From: Ascidia mentula
Taxonomy: Eukaryota > Chordata > Ascidiacea > Phlebobranchia > Ascidiidae
NCBI GenBank assembly: GCA_947561715.1
Contig: OX387200.1
Coordinates: 7,814,501-7,878,500 of the forward strand
Length of the DNA: 64,000 nucleotides
Reading direction: 5' to 3'
A model generated the notes under the pieces. It saw only the letters and a list, made by a program, of their open reading frames with translations. It was not told the origin of the DNA and did not search any database. The position numbers were made by a program, and so were the translations under genes. Each line of letters starts with the position of its first letter. Position 1 is the stretch's first letter. Below, in pieces: positions 1-9,411 of the stretch.

Positions 1-726
1 GGAGAATCATTTTTTGAATGTTCATTGAGGCTTGTGTGCGGTTCAGTCATTTCGCTTCGCACACATCCTGCCTTTCGGCCATTGGATATTCTACAAATAC
101 CACCGAAAAACAATTTGAAATGCTCAGGTGCGCTCCTGGCTGAATTCCAACCTGACCGGTGCTGTGTCCATTTTGTTAAAAATTTATTTTTGGTTCGGCC
201 AACATATTGTTCCTGACAGGTTATGCACGTCGCAACACAAATGCCGAAACTCGTACCCGTCAGATGTTGCAGCATTTTATATTGTTTTCCTGCTTTTGTT
301 GTTATTGTGGACGTTTCGTCAACCATGGATGTGTGATTACAATAGTGTCCGCACAATGCGCACCGCCCACAAGGGTAGGTATCAGGAGAGTCGTTGCAGT
401 CCGTTTGCAACGCTAGTTGCCGGTAAATTGTTAAAATGTTACCCAAGGAGGGTGGTCGTTTGTAAACTTGGGCCTAGCTCCGGTGTTAGAGAGCCTTGCA
501 CAACAACAGTGCAGTTCGCAGTTGTGTAGATGCAGTGGTAGGGGCCACAATGTTCACCATTTAGTTTTTTTATTTGCCTGTCTACTTTGTGTACAGGTAG
601 CTTCAAGTGCTTTAATTCATGTTATTTGCAGAAACTGATCATGCATTTGTAGGCGAAATCGATTTATCAAATTTCAAAAATAAACCGACGGACGGTAATC
701 AGACACACATTGTTTCCAACATTAGT
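1..726. mobile_element. Penelope-like element relic in SPH-0 intron 11 (right part)
   Basis: Right half of the relic seen complete in the other SPH genes. Minus-strand fragments match the C-terminal GIY-YIG endonuclease region of Penelope-like elements (an MTEP...LNEH-like stretch near 1-60). The segment about 480-726 is one long inverted-repeat arm, whose partner is the left arm seen at 13921-14167 in the paralogue. Within the arm at 633-655 is a decayed hammerhead-like core (CTGATCATG...AGGCGAAAT). Confidence 0.6.
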
Positions 727-770
727 TATTAACATTAATAAAAATTACTGAAAACCTGATTTTGTTGCAG

Positions 771-1357
771 CCACGACTGGACCAGTTTCCGACGTATTGC
801 TCCAACTTGCCTTTGACATCGTTCCAATCACAACTTGTTCTTCGTTAACTGCATCGTTGGGACCATTCCGTGTGTCTGCCGGAAACCCAAAGTTTTGTGG
901 TCAAAGCATGGTTACGGGAGGCCTTTGCGATGTGAGTACTTCTGATGCACAATAAAATGTTCAAGAGAAAATGCGCCACGACAAAAAAATAAAATGCGTT
1001 ATGTGCCAAAGAAAATAAGCTACACTAACTTGTCACCAGCAAAATTGCGACTAGCAAGAAGTTTTACATTGTAAGCAATTTCAAATGAAGCTATTTTATT
1101 CAATCCCGAACATTCAATGCAGGGCGACGTTGGAGATCCTCTTGTCTGCCGCCATTCCAATCAAGGAAATCAGCTCTTTCTTCATGGGGTTTCGTCCTAC
1201 AGTACTGAAACCTGCGGTAGCTTAAACATCTTTAACAAGGTTCGTCCTACTACTCCCAGTCCCAACTGTGAGTGAAAAACTTAATTTACTAATAGACAAT
1301 TTCCTCGCACAGGTAGCAGACGTGCGTGTGTGGATTGACGGGGTCATTTCTGCTTAA
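771..1357 (+). CDS. Serine protease homologue, 3' end only (SPH-0)
   Basis: Last three exons of an SPH gene whose 5' part lies before the window: 771-931, 1123-1239, 1313-1357. The reading frame is continuous across all three and ends in TAA; AATAAA follows at 1420-1425. The exons correspond to exons 12-14 of the complete genes further on. Exon 12 ends ...GGLCD and exon 13 begins GDVGDPLVC, which aligns with the chymotrypsin-family CQGDSGGPLVC, so the catalytic Ser is Val and the second Gly of GGP is Asp. Exon 14 encodes the C-terminal helix (VADVRVWIDGVISA). Donor after exon 13 is GTTCGT, with a stronger GTGAGT 28 nt later. Nearly identical to SPH-3 (36807-37393). The protein should be secreted and non-catalytic. 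Confidence 0.85.
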
Positions 1358-1657
1358 CATTACGACAGGACGCAACGCCACATCTGGCGGCTTGCGGGAA
1401 GCAACATATACTCAGATTTAATAAACAACGCACATGGCTAATGTTTGTCGTTTGCTTCAAGAGGTTAAAATAGAAATAAAATAGGTGAACGACCTGGTGC
1501 GGGGGTGCGGGGGACGGTTCCCCAGGGAACAAAAGCAATGAAAAGTAACCTATGTGAGCTAACCAATTAATCAATAATTTCGGGTTCAGTTGGTAGCCAC
1601 GCAATCTACAACCTACTACTTGAAGCCGATGTGGTAAACGCAAAAAGGCTGATTTCT

Positions 1658-1696
1658 TCTCGAGAAAAGCACGCATTTTTTCTCGAGTATATAAGG
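1658..1696 (+). promoter_or_regulatory. Palindrome plus TATA box module (copy 1)
   Basis: Inverted repeat CTCGAGAAAA / TTTTTCTCGAG around GCACGCAT (1658-1687), followed directly by TATATAAGG (1688-1696). The same module occurs at 16309-16317, 24448-24456 and 37724-37732, each time about 150 bp before a stand-alone exon-4-like SPH fragment. It looks like a core promoter, but no downstream initiation codon in a good frame was identified. Confidence 0.45.
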
Positions 1697-1848
1697 TCGG
1701 TGTGGTCTCCGCGTACAGCGTTAACAAAACTTGTGAATTTGCTGCGCCTTTCAATATACCACCCTGGTGCAAAGAAATTTGTGATTAGTAAATACGTTTT
1801 GTGCTCATTTTTGCAACAGAACAAGAGAACAACCGAACACAAAAATAG

Positions 1849-2786
1849 CCTATGTTGTGGAGAAGGGAGTGGCTCTGTGCCGTCCCGAGGTTCCATAAGA
1901 TTTCACCAAACCGTGAAAAGTGTGTAGCCAATGAGGTTACTGGTGAATGCGGAAGCTGCTGCAGACACGATATGTGCTTTACTGCTGATGAACTAGAGCC
2001 AAGCTGTCGTGCACATTTGGATGCTGTATGCCCAGGAAGTAGGCTTAGTCGCATACAGAAGCAGTTAAACAAGCTTTGTGGTATATTCCGCTCAGGATTG
2101 TGTTTCGCCCAGGAGCATCGTAACCTCGTAACCTTAGAAGAATACAATTTTGTGACTTGCGGGATTGAATTCGCAAACTTGAGACCAAATTTTCTAAAAA
2201 AAAAATTATTTATTATAAATCTTTTCGATAACATGTAAGATACTGAGTAAAAATGGCACACGCATGGTGCCAGTTTAATCTCTTAATTTTATTTCAAACA
2301 CTGAAAGAATATTTTAATAATCTGTCCTTCTGGCACAATTGAACGTAAGCTAGGCTTCTGAATTGCTGGTGAAAAGTCGGTCAATCAAAGTTATTTGTGA
2401 GAACGTAATCGATTGAAGAATTCCGGTACCGAACAATTTTTTACCTTGTCCGAAGTTATAATCCATCTGAGCTTTAGTCAATCAACTATTAGCTTCAATC
2501 TTGCACTTCTCAGGGTAAGCAAAGTGCAGGATGACGTTTAATGCAGGATGACGTTGGAGCTCCTCTTGTCTGCTGCCATCCCAATCAAGTAAATCAGCCC
2601 TTACTTCATGTGTTTTTTTTCCTACAATTATCAATCCTGCGGTAGCTTAAACGTCTTTAACAAGGTTCGTCCTACTACTACCAGTCCCAAGTGTAAGTGA
2701 AAAACTTTGGAAATTTACCAATAGGCAATTTCCTCGCACAGGTAGCAGACGTGCGTGTGTGGATTGACAGAGTGATTTCTGCTCAA
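1849..2786 (+). pseudogene. Relic SPH exons (exon 4-, 10-, 13-, 14-like), X1
   Basis: Exon-4-like sequence (1849-2078, Cys-rich GECGSCC...RHDMCFTADE) carries an in-frame TAA at 1896-1898. It is followed by an exon-10-like piece (about 2395-2516), an exon-13-like piece (about 2541-2663, with a stop after the VCCHPNQ-like stretch) and an exon-14-like piece (2741-2786) whose stop codon has become CAA. Exons 5-9 and 11-12 are absent. This is the debris of an earlier SPH duplicate, repeated in X2 and X3. Confidence 0.75.
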
Positions 2787-2849
2787 CATCAATACAGGAC
2801 ACAACGCCACATCTGGCGGATTGTGAGAAGCAACATTTACTCAGATTTA

Positions 2850-3768
2850 ATAAACAACGCACATGATTTTGTCGTTTGCTTCAAGGGTTAAAACAGAAAT
2901 AAAATAGGTAAACGACATGATTTGTTTTTCTTGAGACCTAGAACGCCAACGCCATATTAAGTTTCTTGAATTTTTTGCTTCTTCGATATCCGATAGTAGG
3001 ACTTGGCCTTCAACAATGCAAATTGATTTTACAATTAGCTATTTTTCGTCCTGTAGTCACCTGGGCCGAAAAGTTTTCAGAAAAGAAACATCGAATAAAC
3101 ATGTTTTCTTATTTGCCGGCTCGCTTCTGGCAAACAAGAATACTCAACATACACAAAACCAGAGCTTCCCAATTGGATCGTCGCAACGGATGTGTGCTTT
3201 GTTTTAACATTGTGAGGGCATCATAAACTATAAGGATAATGAAAATGTTAGCAAAAATCTGTTAATATTTCCCTTTTGTTACATTATATAAAAAGCCATG
3301 GAATACAAATTGACCTAATTTAAGGAAACGTCAATAACATTTACGAATATTGTTTAATCTTAAATGAATTGCTTTTGAAAAGTGTTTCAGCTCAACTCAG
3401 AATAGTTCGGTATTCTGACCAAGGATTTTGTGTTTTGGCCATCTAATCATTAATTTTTTAAAACAAATCATGCCTGCTTGACTTAAGCAAGGTGATGACC
3501 ATATATGGCTGGACAATGGGATCGCTACGGGTTTTAAGTCTTTACGCTGTAACTTTAGTTTTGGCAAATTTGCTTTAATTTATCTCGTCTTTTCAAGACA
3601 CTGTCTCAACTATAAGGCGTTGTTTTAGAAAATATGGTGATGAAACACTTGGCTTTTGTGGCCATAACTTAGAATGACACTAAAACTGTATTTTATTGAG
3701 TGCTGCAACTTGACAAGAGCTGCAATGCGATTTACTGTAACACAAAATATACTTTCAAGTATGGCGAT
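2850..3768. other. Non-coding spacer upstream of A1 3' end
   Basis: No exon or ORF conserved as protein among the three unit copies was found. It contains AATAAA-type sequence from the relic SPH end near 2850 and otherwise AT-rich unique DNA. Confidence 0.5.
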
Positions 3769-3791
3769 TTTATTCAAGATATCCGGCGATT

Positions 3792-4312
3792 TCAAGCGCT
3801 AATATCATTAATTTCTTCCATCCTTCGGAGAAACTCTTCAGCGTCGCTTTCGACAAGTTCCAACTTTTCAAACTCATCCAACAAGTTGATAATCTCTCGT
3901 TCCTGTTCTCCTGCAGCTGTGTAACAATAAATAAATATGTGCAAAGGTTGTGCCACAATACTTCATGAGCCTCTTTGTTTGCTGTTAGCTTTTTCAAAGA
4001 TAACAAAAGTTTTGTGAAATGAGAACGAATGGTAAAAAAAACAAAAAGAAAAACGCGTTACGAAAACACAAGCTTCATGCACTTACCATTAGTGGCGCCC
4101 TGTGCCGCACTGAAAAACAGAATAAGGCATTAAAAAAACATTTACATAGGGTTATAAGACAAATTCTGTTACCCCTTAAGAGCTGTTTTCCCGACACTCT
4201 TGGCAACGTTGGCAGCCTTTTTGGCAATTTTTTTAAGCTTCGACCAACCAGCCTCCACATCCAAGACAAGCAGGGCAGCGAAGACCACAACAATGATTGC
4301 CAACTTATTCAT
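3792..4312 (-). CDS. Cationic antimicrobial-type peptide precursor, family A (A1)
   Basis: Three exons on the minus strand: 4173-4312, 4087-4109 and 3792-3916; joined they give 288 nt (95 aa) with no stop. Exon 1 encodes a 21-residue signal peptide (MNKLAIIVVVFAALLVLDVEA) and the Lys-rich peptide GWSKLKKIAKKAANVAK..., an amphipathic cecropin/styelin-like sequence. The 23-nt microexon adds AAQGATN. Exon 3 encodes an acidic propiece beginning AAGEQEREIINLLDEFEKLE. Donors are GTAACA and GTAAGT; acceptors are TTTTTCAG and TTACACAG. AATAAA lies at 3769-3774 on the minus strand. Likely secreted, with the tail removed to free the peptide. Identity as an antimicrobial is inferred from the precursor layout. 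Confidence 0.85.
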
Positions 4313-5687
4313 TTTAATCTGCTAATGTAACTCTGGTGTATATGTTAGTACTCATATTTATCGTATGAAACGCTATATATTTAGTTTAAGTGTTCTGACG
4401 TATATATCTGAGTAAACGTAAAATCAACAGCACGGCGAAACAGGTTCTTAATATTTCCATCGACGACAAACTGCTTGATGCATTTCATTTTTCGGCTAAT
4501 AAAGCCTTCCAATCCACGACCAGCTGTCGCACTTTTCCGCAAAGAACAGCTTTTATGAGTCACGTGAAGCTGTTGAGTTAGATGGTAGTTACTCAAATAA
4601 CGTCCCTGTTTCATATTACCACCATACTGCATTATGGAATTTTGTTTTATGCATTTTGTGAAACAGGAAACCCTTTTCAGCAGTATATATGGTAAACACG
4701 CAGCAATACAGTTTTGCACAGTTTACAATTTTCAGTCAGTAAGCCACAAAACAATCGAATGTGGAAAGATTTTGTGATGAAACTTTTCTTTAGCAATATT
4801 TTTGCAGAGTGCAATATGTGACAACAAAAAATAACTCAAAATTATAATATAAAAACACATTTTCTATTAAAACACACCCTGGTTAATTTCGACCTTTGTC
4901 ACAAGAATGATTGTGGATTAGTTTGTGCGCCTTGACAAACGGTAACAGCAACGAAATAAGGGAAGAACATGAAATCATCTACACAACTAAGTAACAACTT
5001 TTGTGATGCCATTTACTATATTTGTGGGCACAAAACAAGCTGGTGTGCAAATTAACAAAAATATCCTTTGTCAGAGTTTTAAATTTGTCCGGAGTAATTG
5101 TTCAATGATTGAAACAAGGTTTGGAACTACTGTGCATCACCAAGTTTGTACTGACATACTGACCCGAAGCAGAGGAAGAACATTGGATCATTAAAACAGC
5201 TGTGCGGCAAGTTGCCTCATGCATGGGGTAATTCACTTCTCAGTTTGTGTGTGAGGATGGCGAAAGTAATTGTTGAACCAATGTTCTTCCGTTGCTTGTT
5301 GTCAAAACTCCTCTGCTTTTGTCAATGTATTTGTTAGAAAGTTTCTTTTTCATTTCTTTTCCTAACAATATTCAACTAAATTTTTTTGTTTCTATAAATT
5401 TTTGTTTTTTTTAATGAAGCACGCTTGGCGATGATTACTTTAGAAGGTCACTTGTGCATGGTGTCAACTCTCTGGCGCCACATAACAGTAAAATTCTTTG
5501 ATCAAGGTAACATCGTGTCTGCGAAAAACTACAGCAAATTATTCCAACGTATCAATTTGCAACAAAACGTAGCGCCTAAAAATTACAGCTGCGGCAAATT
5601 GTCCCTCCTTGCACGAATAACAGTCTGTGCTGATGAAATGTCTCAAATCATCTGTAACATTTTTTTGTTTATTAAAAATATTCATGC
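4313..5687. other. A1 5' flank and A-B intergenic region
   Basis: A splice-acceptor-like CAG lies 7 nt before the A1 ATG (minus strand, 4319-4321). Further upstream are TATATA runs near 4372-4380 and 4400-4406 (minus orientation) that could serve as a TATA box. The 3' part is AT-rich and holds no conserved ORF. AATAAA of gene B is at about 5671-5676. Confidence 0.45.
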
Positions 5688-6507
5688 TCAGAAATCAGAA
5701 TTGTTCAACAGATCATCAATATTGGTCATTTTGTCTCTCAGCTTGTTGTCGTCAATGTCAAACTTGTTCATTTCTTCAAGATCGTCCAGGAAGTCGATGG
5801 CTTCTCGTTCTTCTTCGCCTGTTGCAAGCGTTGCGTGGTTGTGTTAAATCGAGTTAAACAATAAAATTCCTCGTCTCAAAGGATTGTGTCGTATGTTGCG
5901 CACATAAGTGACAGCAAAACCGTTTTGATAAGCAAAGTGGAGCCAAAATATGAATTGTGTAAGCTGCATACAGATGGCCAACTGTTTCGACCTAAAAGGT
6001 CTCATCAGTGCAGCTGGTGTGACTATCAGACGACTTTGCCTACCAAACGGCCAAGCAAGCTGCACTGATGAGACCTTATAATTGGCCATCTGTATGAAGA
6101 TTACACGAAAAACCGTTTTGTTTTCAAACTATTTTTAATCAGACAAAAAGAAACAGTTTTAGGGATGAAGCTCACGTATCGGATGAAAATGCCCTCCACG
6201 AACTTAACATCAAACAATGGTTTTTCAAAGAAAACATTAGTTTTTTAAAGCAGGTCCATCAACCTGCGAATTGATATTTATCTTATTGCTTACCTGCTGC
6301 AGATAGAGCTGTTTTTAATCTGCAGCACATTTGAATCAATGTTAAAACGAGGCAACACAAAACTGAATTACCGCACAGTAAACCTGCAACTTACGCTTTT
6401 TTGGCGCTCTTCAAAGCAAAACCTTTTGTTTTGCTGAGCCACGAAGCTTCAACGTTTACCACGAGCATGAGAGCAAATACCACAACAAATATGGCACACT
6501 TACTCAT
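5688..6507 (-). CDS. Cationic antimicrobial-type peptide precursor, family B (B1)
   Basis: Three minus-strand exons, 6395-6507, 6294-6319 and 5688-5818, together 270 nt (89 aa). Exon 1 gives the signal peptide MSKCAIFVVVFALMLVVNVEA followed by SWLSKTKGFALKSAKK; the 26-nt microexon adds ALKTALSAAG, completing a short amphipathic peptide. Exon 3 is the acidic propiece EEEREAIDFLDDLEEMNKFD... ending NNSDF. Donors GTAAGT and GTAAGC, acceptors GCTGCAG and CAACAG. The start is the first ATG after an upstream TGA. Intron 2 (5819-6293) contains a 181-bp hammerhead-bearing insertion in sense orientation, see below. Phases (2, 1) match families A, C and D. Confidence 0.85.
5928..6108 (-). mobile_element. 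Hammerhead-bearing short retroelement in B1 intron 2
   Basis: A 181-bp insertion flanked by a 12-bp target duplication AAAACCGTTTTG (5916-5927 and 6109-6120). The orthologous intron in B3 (about 41930-41965) has one copy of this site and no insert, so it is an empty-site control. The insert has inverted ends (ATACAGATGGCCAA at 5968-5981 and its complement at about 6080-6096), a complete hammerhead on the minus strand and a decayed one on the plus strand (6063-6100, lacks GAAA). Confidence 0.85.
5962..6015 (-). ncRNA. Complete type I hammerhead ribozyme, sense within B1 intron 2
   Basis: Read on the minus strand: stem I strand AGCUGCA (6015-6009), CUGAUGA (6008-6002), stem II GACCU-UUU-AGGUC (6001-5989), GAAA (5988-5985), stem III CAG...CUG (5984-5971), UA before the predicted cleavage site (5970-5969), then UGCAGCU (5968-5962), which pairs perfectly over 7 bp with the first strand. 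All conserved core nucleotides are present. The gene is transcribed in the same direction, so the ribozyme would be in the pre-mRNA. Confidence 0.88.
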
Positions 6508-8560
6508 ATTCAATCCACAAAACGTCTTGATTTTAAAGCTTAATAAATTTATAAAGAAACGTTAATTGAAATGTAAATATGCACATCAAAATGCTCAGTT
6601 AAATTCCAATTAAAACCAGCATGTAATTCTAGTATTTGACCGTTGGTTGCGATGGGCAAACTAAAGATTTTTGCGCTCCTGTAAGTGTATAGTAACTGAC
6701 ATATGCTCGTTCCATTGCGCAAGCATAGTTATCTGCTCTTCGTCTAATTTGCACCACCAGTGTTACATTAAGACTTCAACACACACGCGAAGAAAAAATG
6801 CAAGACGATACCACAAAGACTGTCAAAATCTATTGTTTCATTGGTTGGCTGCTTCTCGTGGCACTGTCAATATTTACAATCATAGCAATGCCTTTTCGGT
6901 TAAGAATTGCCACAGTCTTCCTTAAATTTAGCCAATATGGCTCCATCCAAAACAAATTACCCTTACGATACACAAAATGATAATACAAACCACAACAGCA
7001 AATCACGCTAAGACAGGATCGCCGCACTTCAAAGGACTTTTACTTGCACATGTATAAATTCTTCTTTTGTAATCAAGCAACCGCTGTAATGTTCACAGAA
7101 TGAACGTTAACGATCCGAAGGTTCAAGAAGTTTAATAAAGTGCCAACATCAATTTACACGTGTTGTATTAGATATACAAAGTTGTTATAAAACGGCTAAG
7201 AATAACGAATGCCTCGGATTGCACTTCTGCACGTGAAAATACGTCCGACAACCACTTACAGGCGCGGCATGTTTATCAAAAAAACATCAGTACATTGGAC
7301 AGTTAGACAATACCCTGTGAGTTTTCGTGCAACTGGCAGCATTTGCTTATAATATCGCTCATGTCTTAAATCATCCGAGAATTGTCCCGATGAACTAACA
7401 TTTACATAAAATTGAAGATGAATTACATTTAGTCAGAACCACAAAATTGGAATCAGATAATTCTGTTTTGTTTTATTGTTGGCGTAACATGAGATCAAGG
7501 CTTTTTTGTTCCATGGTGCTGCATGCACACTTTTCGAACCACCAGGCACACATTGATTGCTGTTCCGCACCTCAACAGTTTGTATATGTTCTTACGTACA
7601 AGAAACATTTAGCGAATTACCGCCACAAATCACAACGCGGCAAACAGCAAAGGAAGTAATTGGACCATATGGTTCCTCTACATGATGTCGGTGCTCTAGC
7701 AGGATAAGCACGATCCCATAGTGCTTGCTCCAAACGATGAACATCGCAACGGACGAATTTGTAACTCTTCGGCTGACTTTGTTAATTCGTTTTCTGGCTA
7801 ATAAATGAGTTCCGTCAAAAAAAGATAGAGTAGGTGTCTCATAACCCGCTTTTATGCATATTTATGTAACCCCGTCCCCCTAGCGAACGCAAAGTTATAA
7901 TTAGTTTACACTTATGCTAAATTTTGTCGATTATAATAAGATTTTGTAAACTATAGCATCTGGAATCTATGATAATTTTCCCTCATTTATATTGCTTTTG
8001 TCCACGCATCTTCCGTTGGGGTTAAACAGGTCCATGGCCCATTGTTATGAAGGACATGTTAATCGTTTATATCATAAACTGTTGAATTCCCAGGAAACAT
8101 TTACCATGTTACTTTGGCACCAAAATCGTACAATACAATTTGTACAATATATCCTCGTTTGTTAATGCTTAACACGTTTTATGTAGCAAAATACACATAA
8201 CAATCAACAGCTTTCCCTGGAAATTGCTACGTCATTTGTTCTGTGGTCAGAAGCCGAACATGCACACCAGGTTTGATTTGATGAAAACATGTTCTTTGTG
8301 GACTAGATAAATATTGAGGTGGCTCCTCAACTTAATTATATTTTTTGGCTGAAAGGAAAGTATGTGCTTATGTCAGGCGCGAATGCTTTGCCTGTGCTTA
8401 TGTTCCTTTCTCTCCACAAGGAAAGTACACCATTACACACGAGTGACAAAACAACCCGATATCTAAGATTTTGTAGCATCCGTGAGGTAAAAATTTCCAT
8501 AAAATCATAACATTGTACGCTGCATCATAATAAAAGAAATCAAGTGGGCTACACAAATAA
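6508..8560. other. Non-coding spacer 5' of B1
   Basis: Conserved between unit copies as DNA but not as protein. A 60-codon frame at 6798-6980 is broken by an indel in X3. Positions 8320-8470 resemble the 5' flank of the C peptide genes (44890-45020), including a TGTGCTTATGTTCCTTTCT-like run and CACGAGTGACAAAA. This suggests that a C-type promoter fragment was left behind. Confidence 0.4.
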
Positions 8561-8566
8561 ACTCCA

Positions 8567-8805
8567 ATGAGGTTACTGGTGAATACGGAAGCTTCTTCCG
8601 ATACGTTATGTGCTTTACTGCTGACGAACTAGAGCCGAGCTGCCGTGCACATGTGAATGCTGCATGCCCAGGAAGTAGGCTTAGTCACAAAGAGCACCAG
8701 TTAAACAGCCTCTGTGGTATTTTCCGATCGGGATTAAATTGCGCCCAGGAGCATCGTCACCTCGTAATCATAGAAGAATATAATTTTGTGAAATTATCAC
8801 ATTTA
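8567..8805 (+). pseudogene. Exon-4-like SPH fragment upstream of SPH-1
   Basis: Translates as part of the Cys-rich module (MCFTADELEPSCRAHVNAAC) but lacks the 5' half, and no splice acceptor was found. A copy at 30433-30592 is more decayed (in-frame TAA after TAE). Confidence 0.65.
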
Positions 8806-9411
8806 TAGACTTTACCGCCTGTGTGGAAATTGCGGCAGACATACTTGGAGCAAAGTTTTTGCGGAAACATATTTGCGCGCACGCATGTTCCTTGACATTA
8901 TTCCAACACAATCAGAACATGGACGGAGTTAAGCATTCTGCAAAAAACACATACTGCAAGACGACATACCTTTCGTTCTTGCCGATGCCACGTGTCAAAA
9001 GAAAATTATAATGTTGGATTCATTTCTCTCTCCAACAAAGTTAGAAAAATAAGTCCAAAGTTTGAAAATATTTGTTTATACCTTTACACTGAATGATATT
9101 AGGCTTTTACATTCTTATTTCCAAGTTTGTCGGGGCAATTTTAAATCCAGCAATAATGTGGATGGATAAATGCGTTAGCTCGTGTTTTCAACGTGCTTAA
9201 AGCTGCATTATTACAATACGGGTATGAATCACGAAAATAATACTGTAAGGACGAAACATCCTGTTTAATTGTCCCTGGGTATTAACAGCCCGCGTGGCAA
9301 TGCAACAATTATCGATTTAGTATCCACGTACTGCGTTGAACAGGCAGTCCACATCAGAAGAAATTATTAAAATTTTTTGCAGGTTGCTTACTTTTGGTTT
9401 CTGAAAGAATC

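Larger units (their letters stand above)
1..7880. repeat. Tandem duplicated unit, copy X1
   Basis: This stretch recurs at about 22620-30950 (X2) and 36126-43790 (X3, near-constant offset of 36036 to 36041 through the first 4.4 kb). Each copy holds SPH exons 12-14, relic SPH exons, and peptide genes A and B in the same order and orientation. X1 and X3 are most alike over the first 5 kb. X1 and X2 contain the hammerhead element in gene B intron 2; X3 does not. Confidence 0.85.

Noticed and set aside
128..529. 133-codon plus-strand frame
   Set aside because: It runs antisense through the Penelope-like relic; coding signal (GIY-YIG) is on the other strand.
1344..1896. Minus-strand frames of 96-142 codons
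   Set aside because: Antisense shadows of SPH exon 14 and the TATA module; no splice or protein similarity, and they change between copies.
6798..6980. 60-codon frame with a hydrophobic stretch, possible small membrane protein
   Set aside because: The X3 counterpart (from 42648) has an indel that destroys the frame, and the flanks show no promoter or poly(A) signal.
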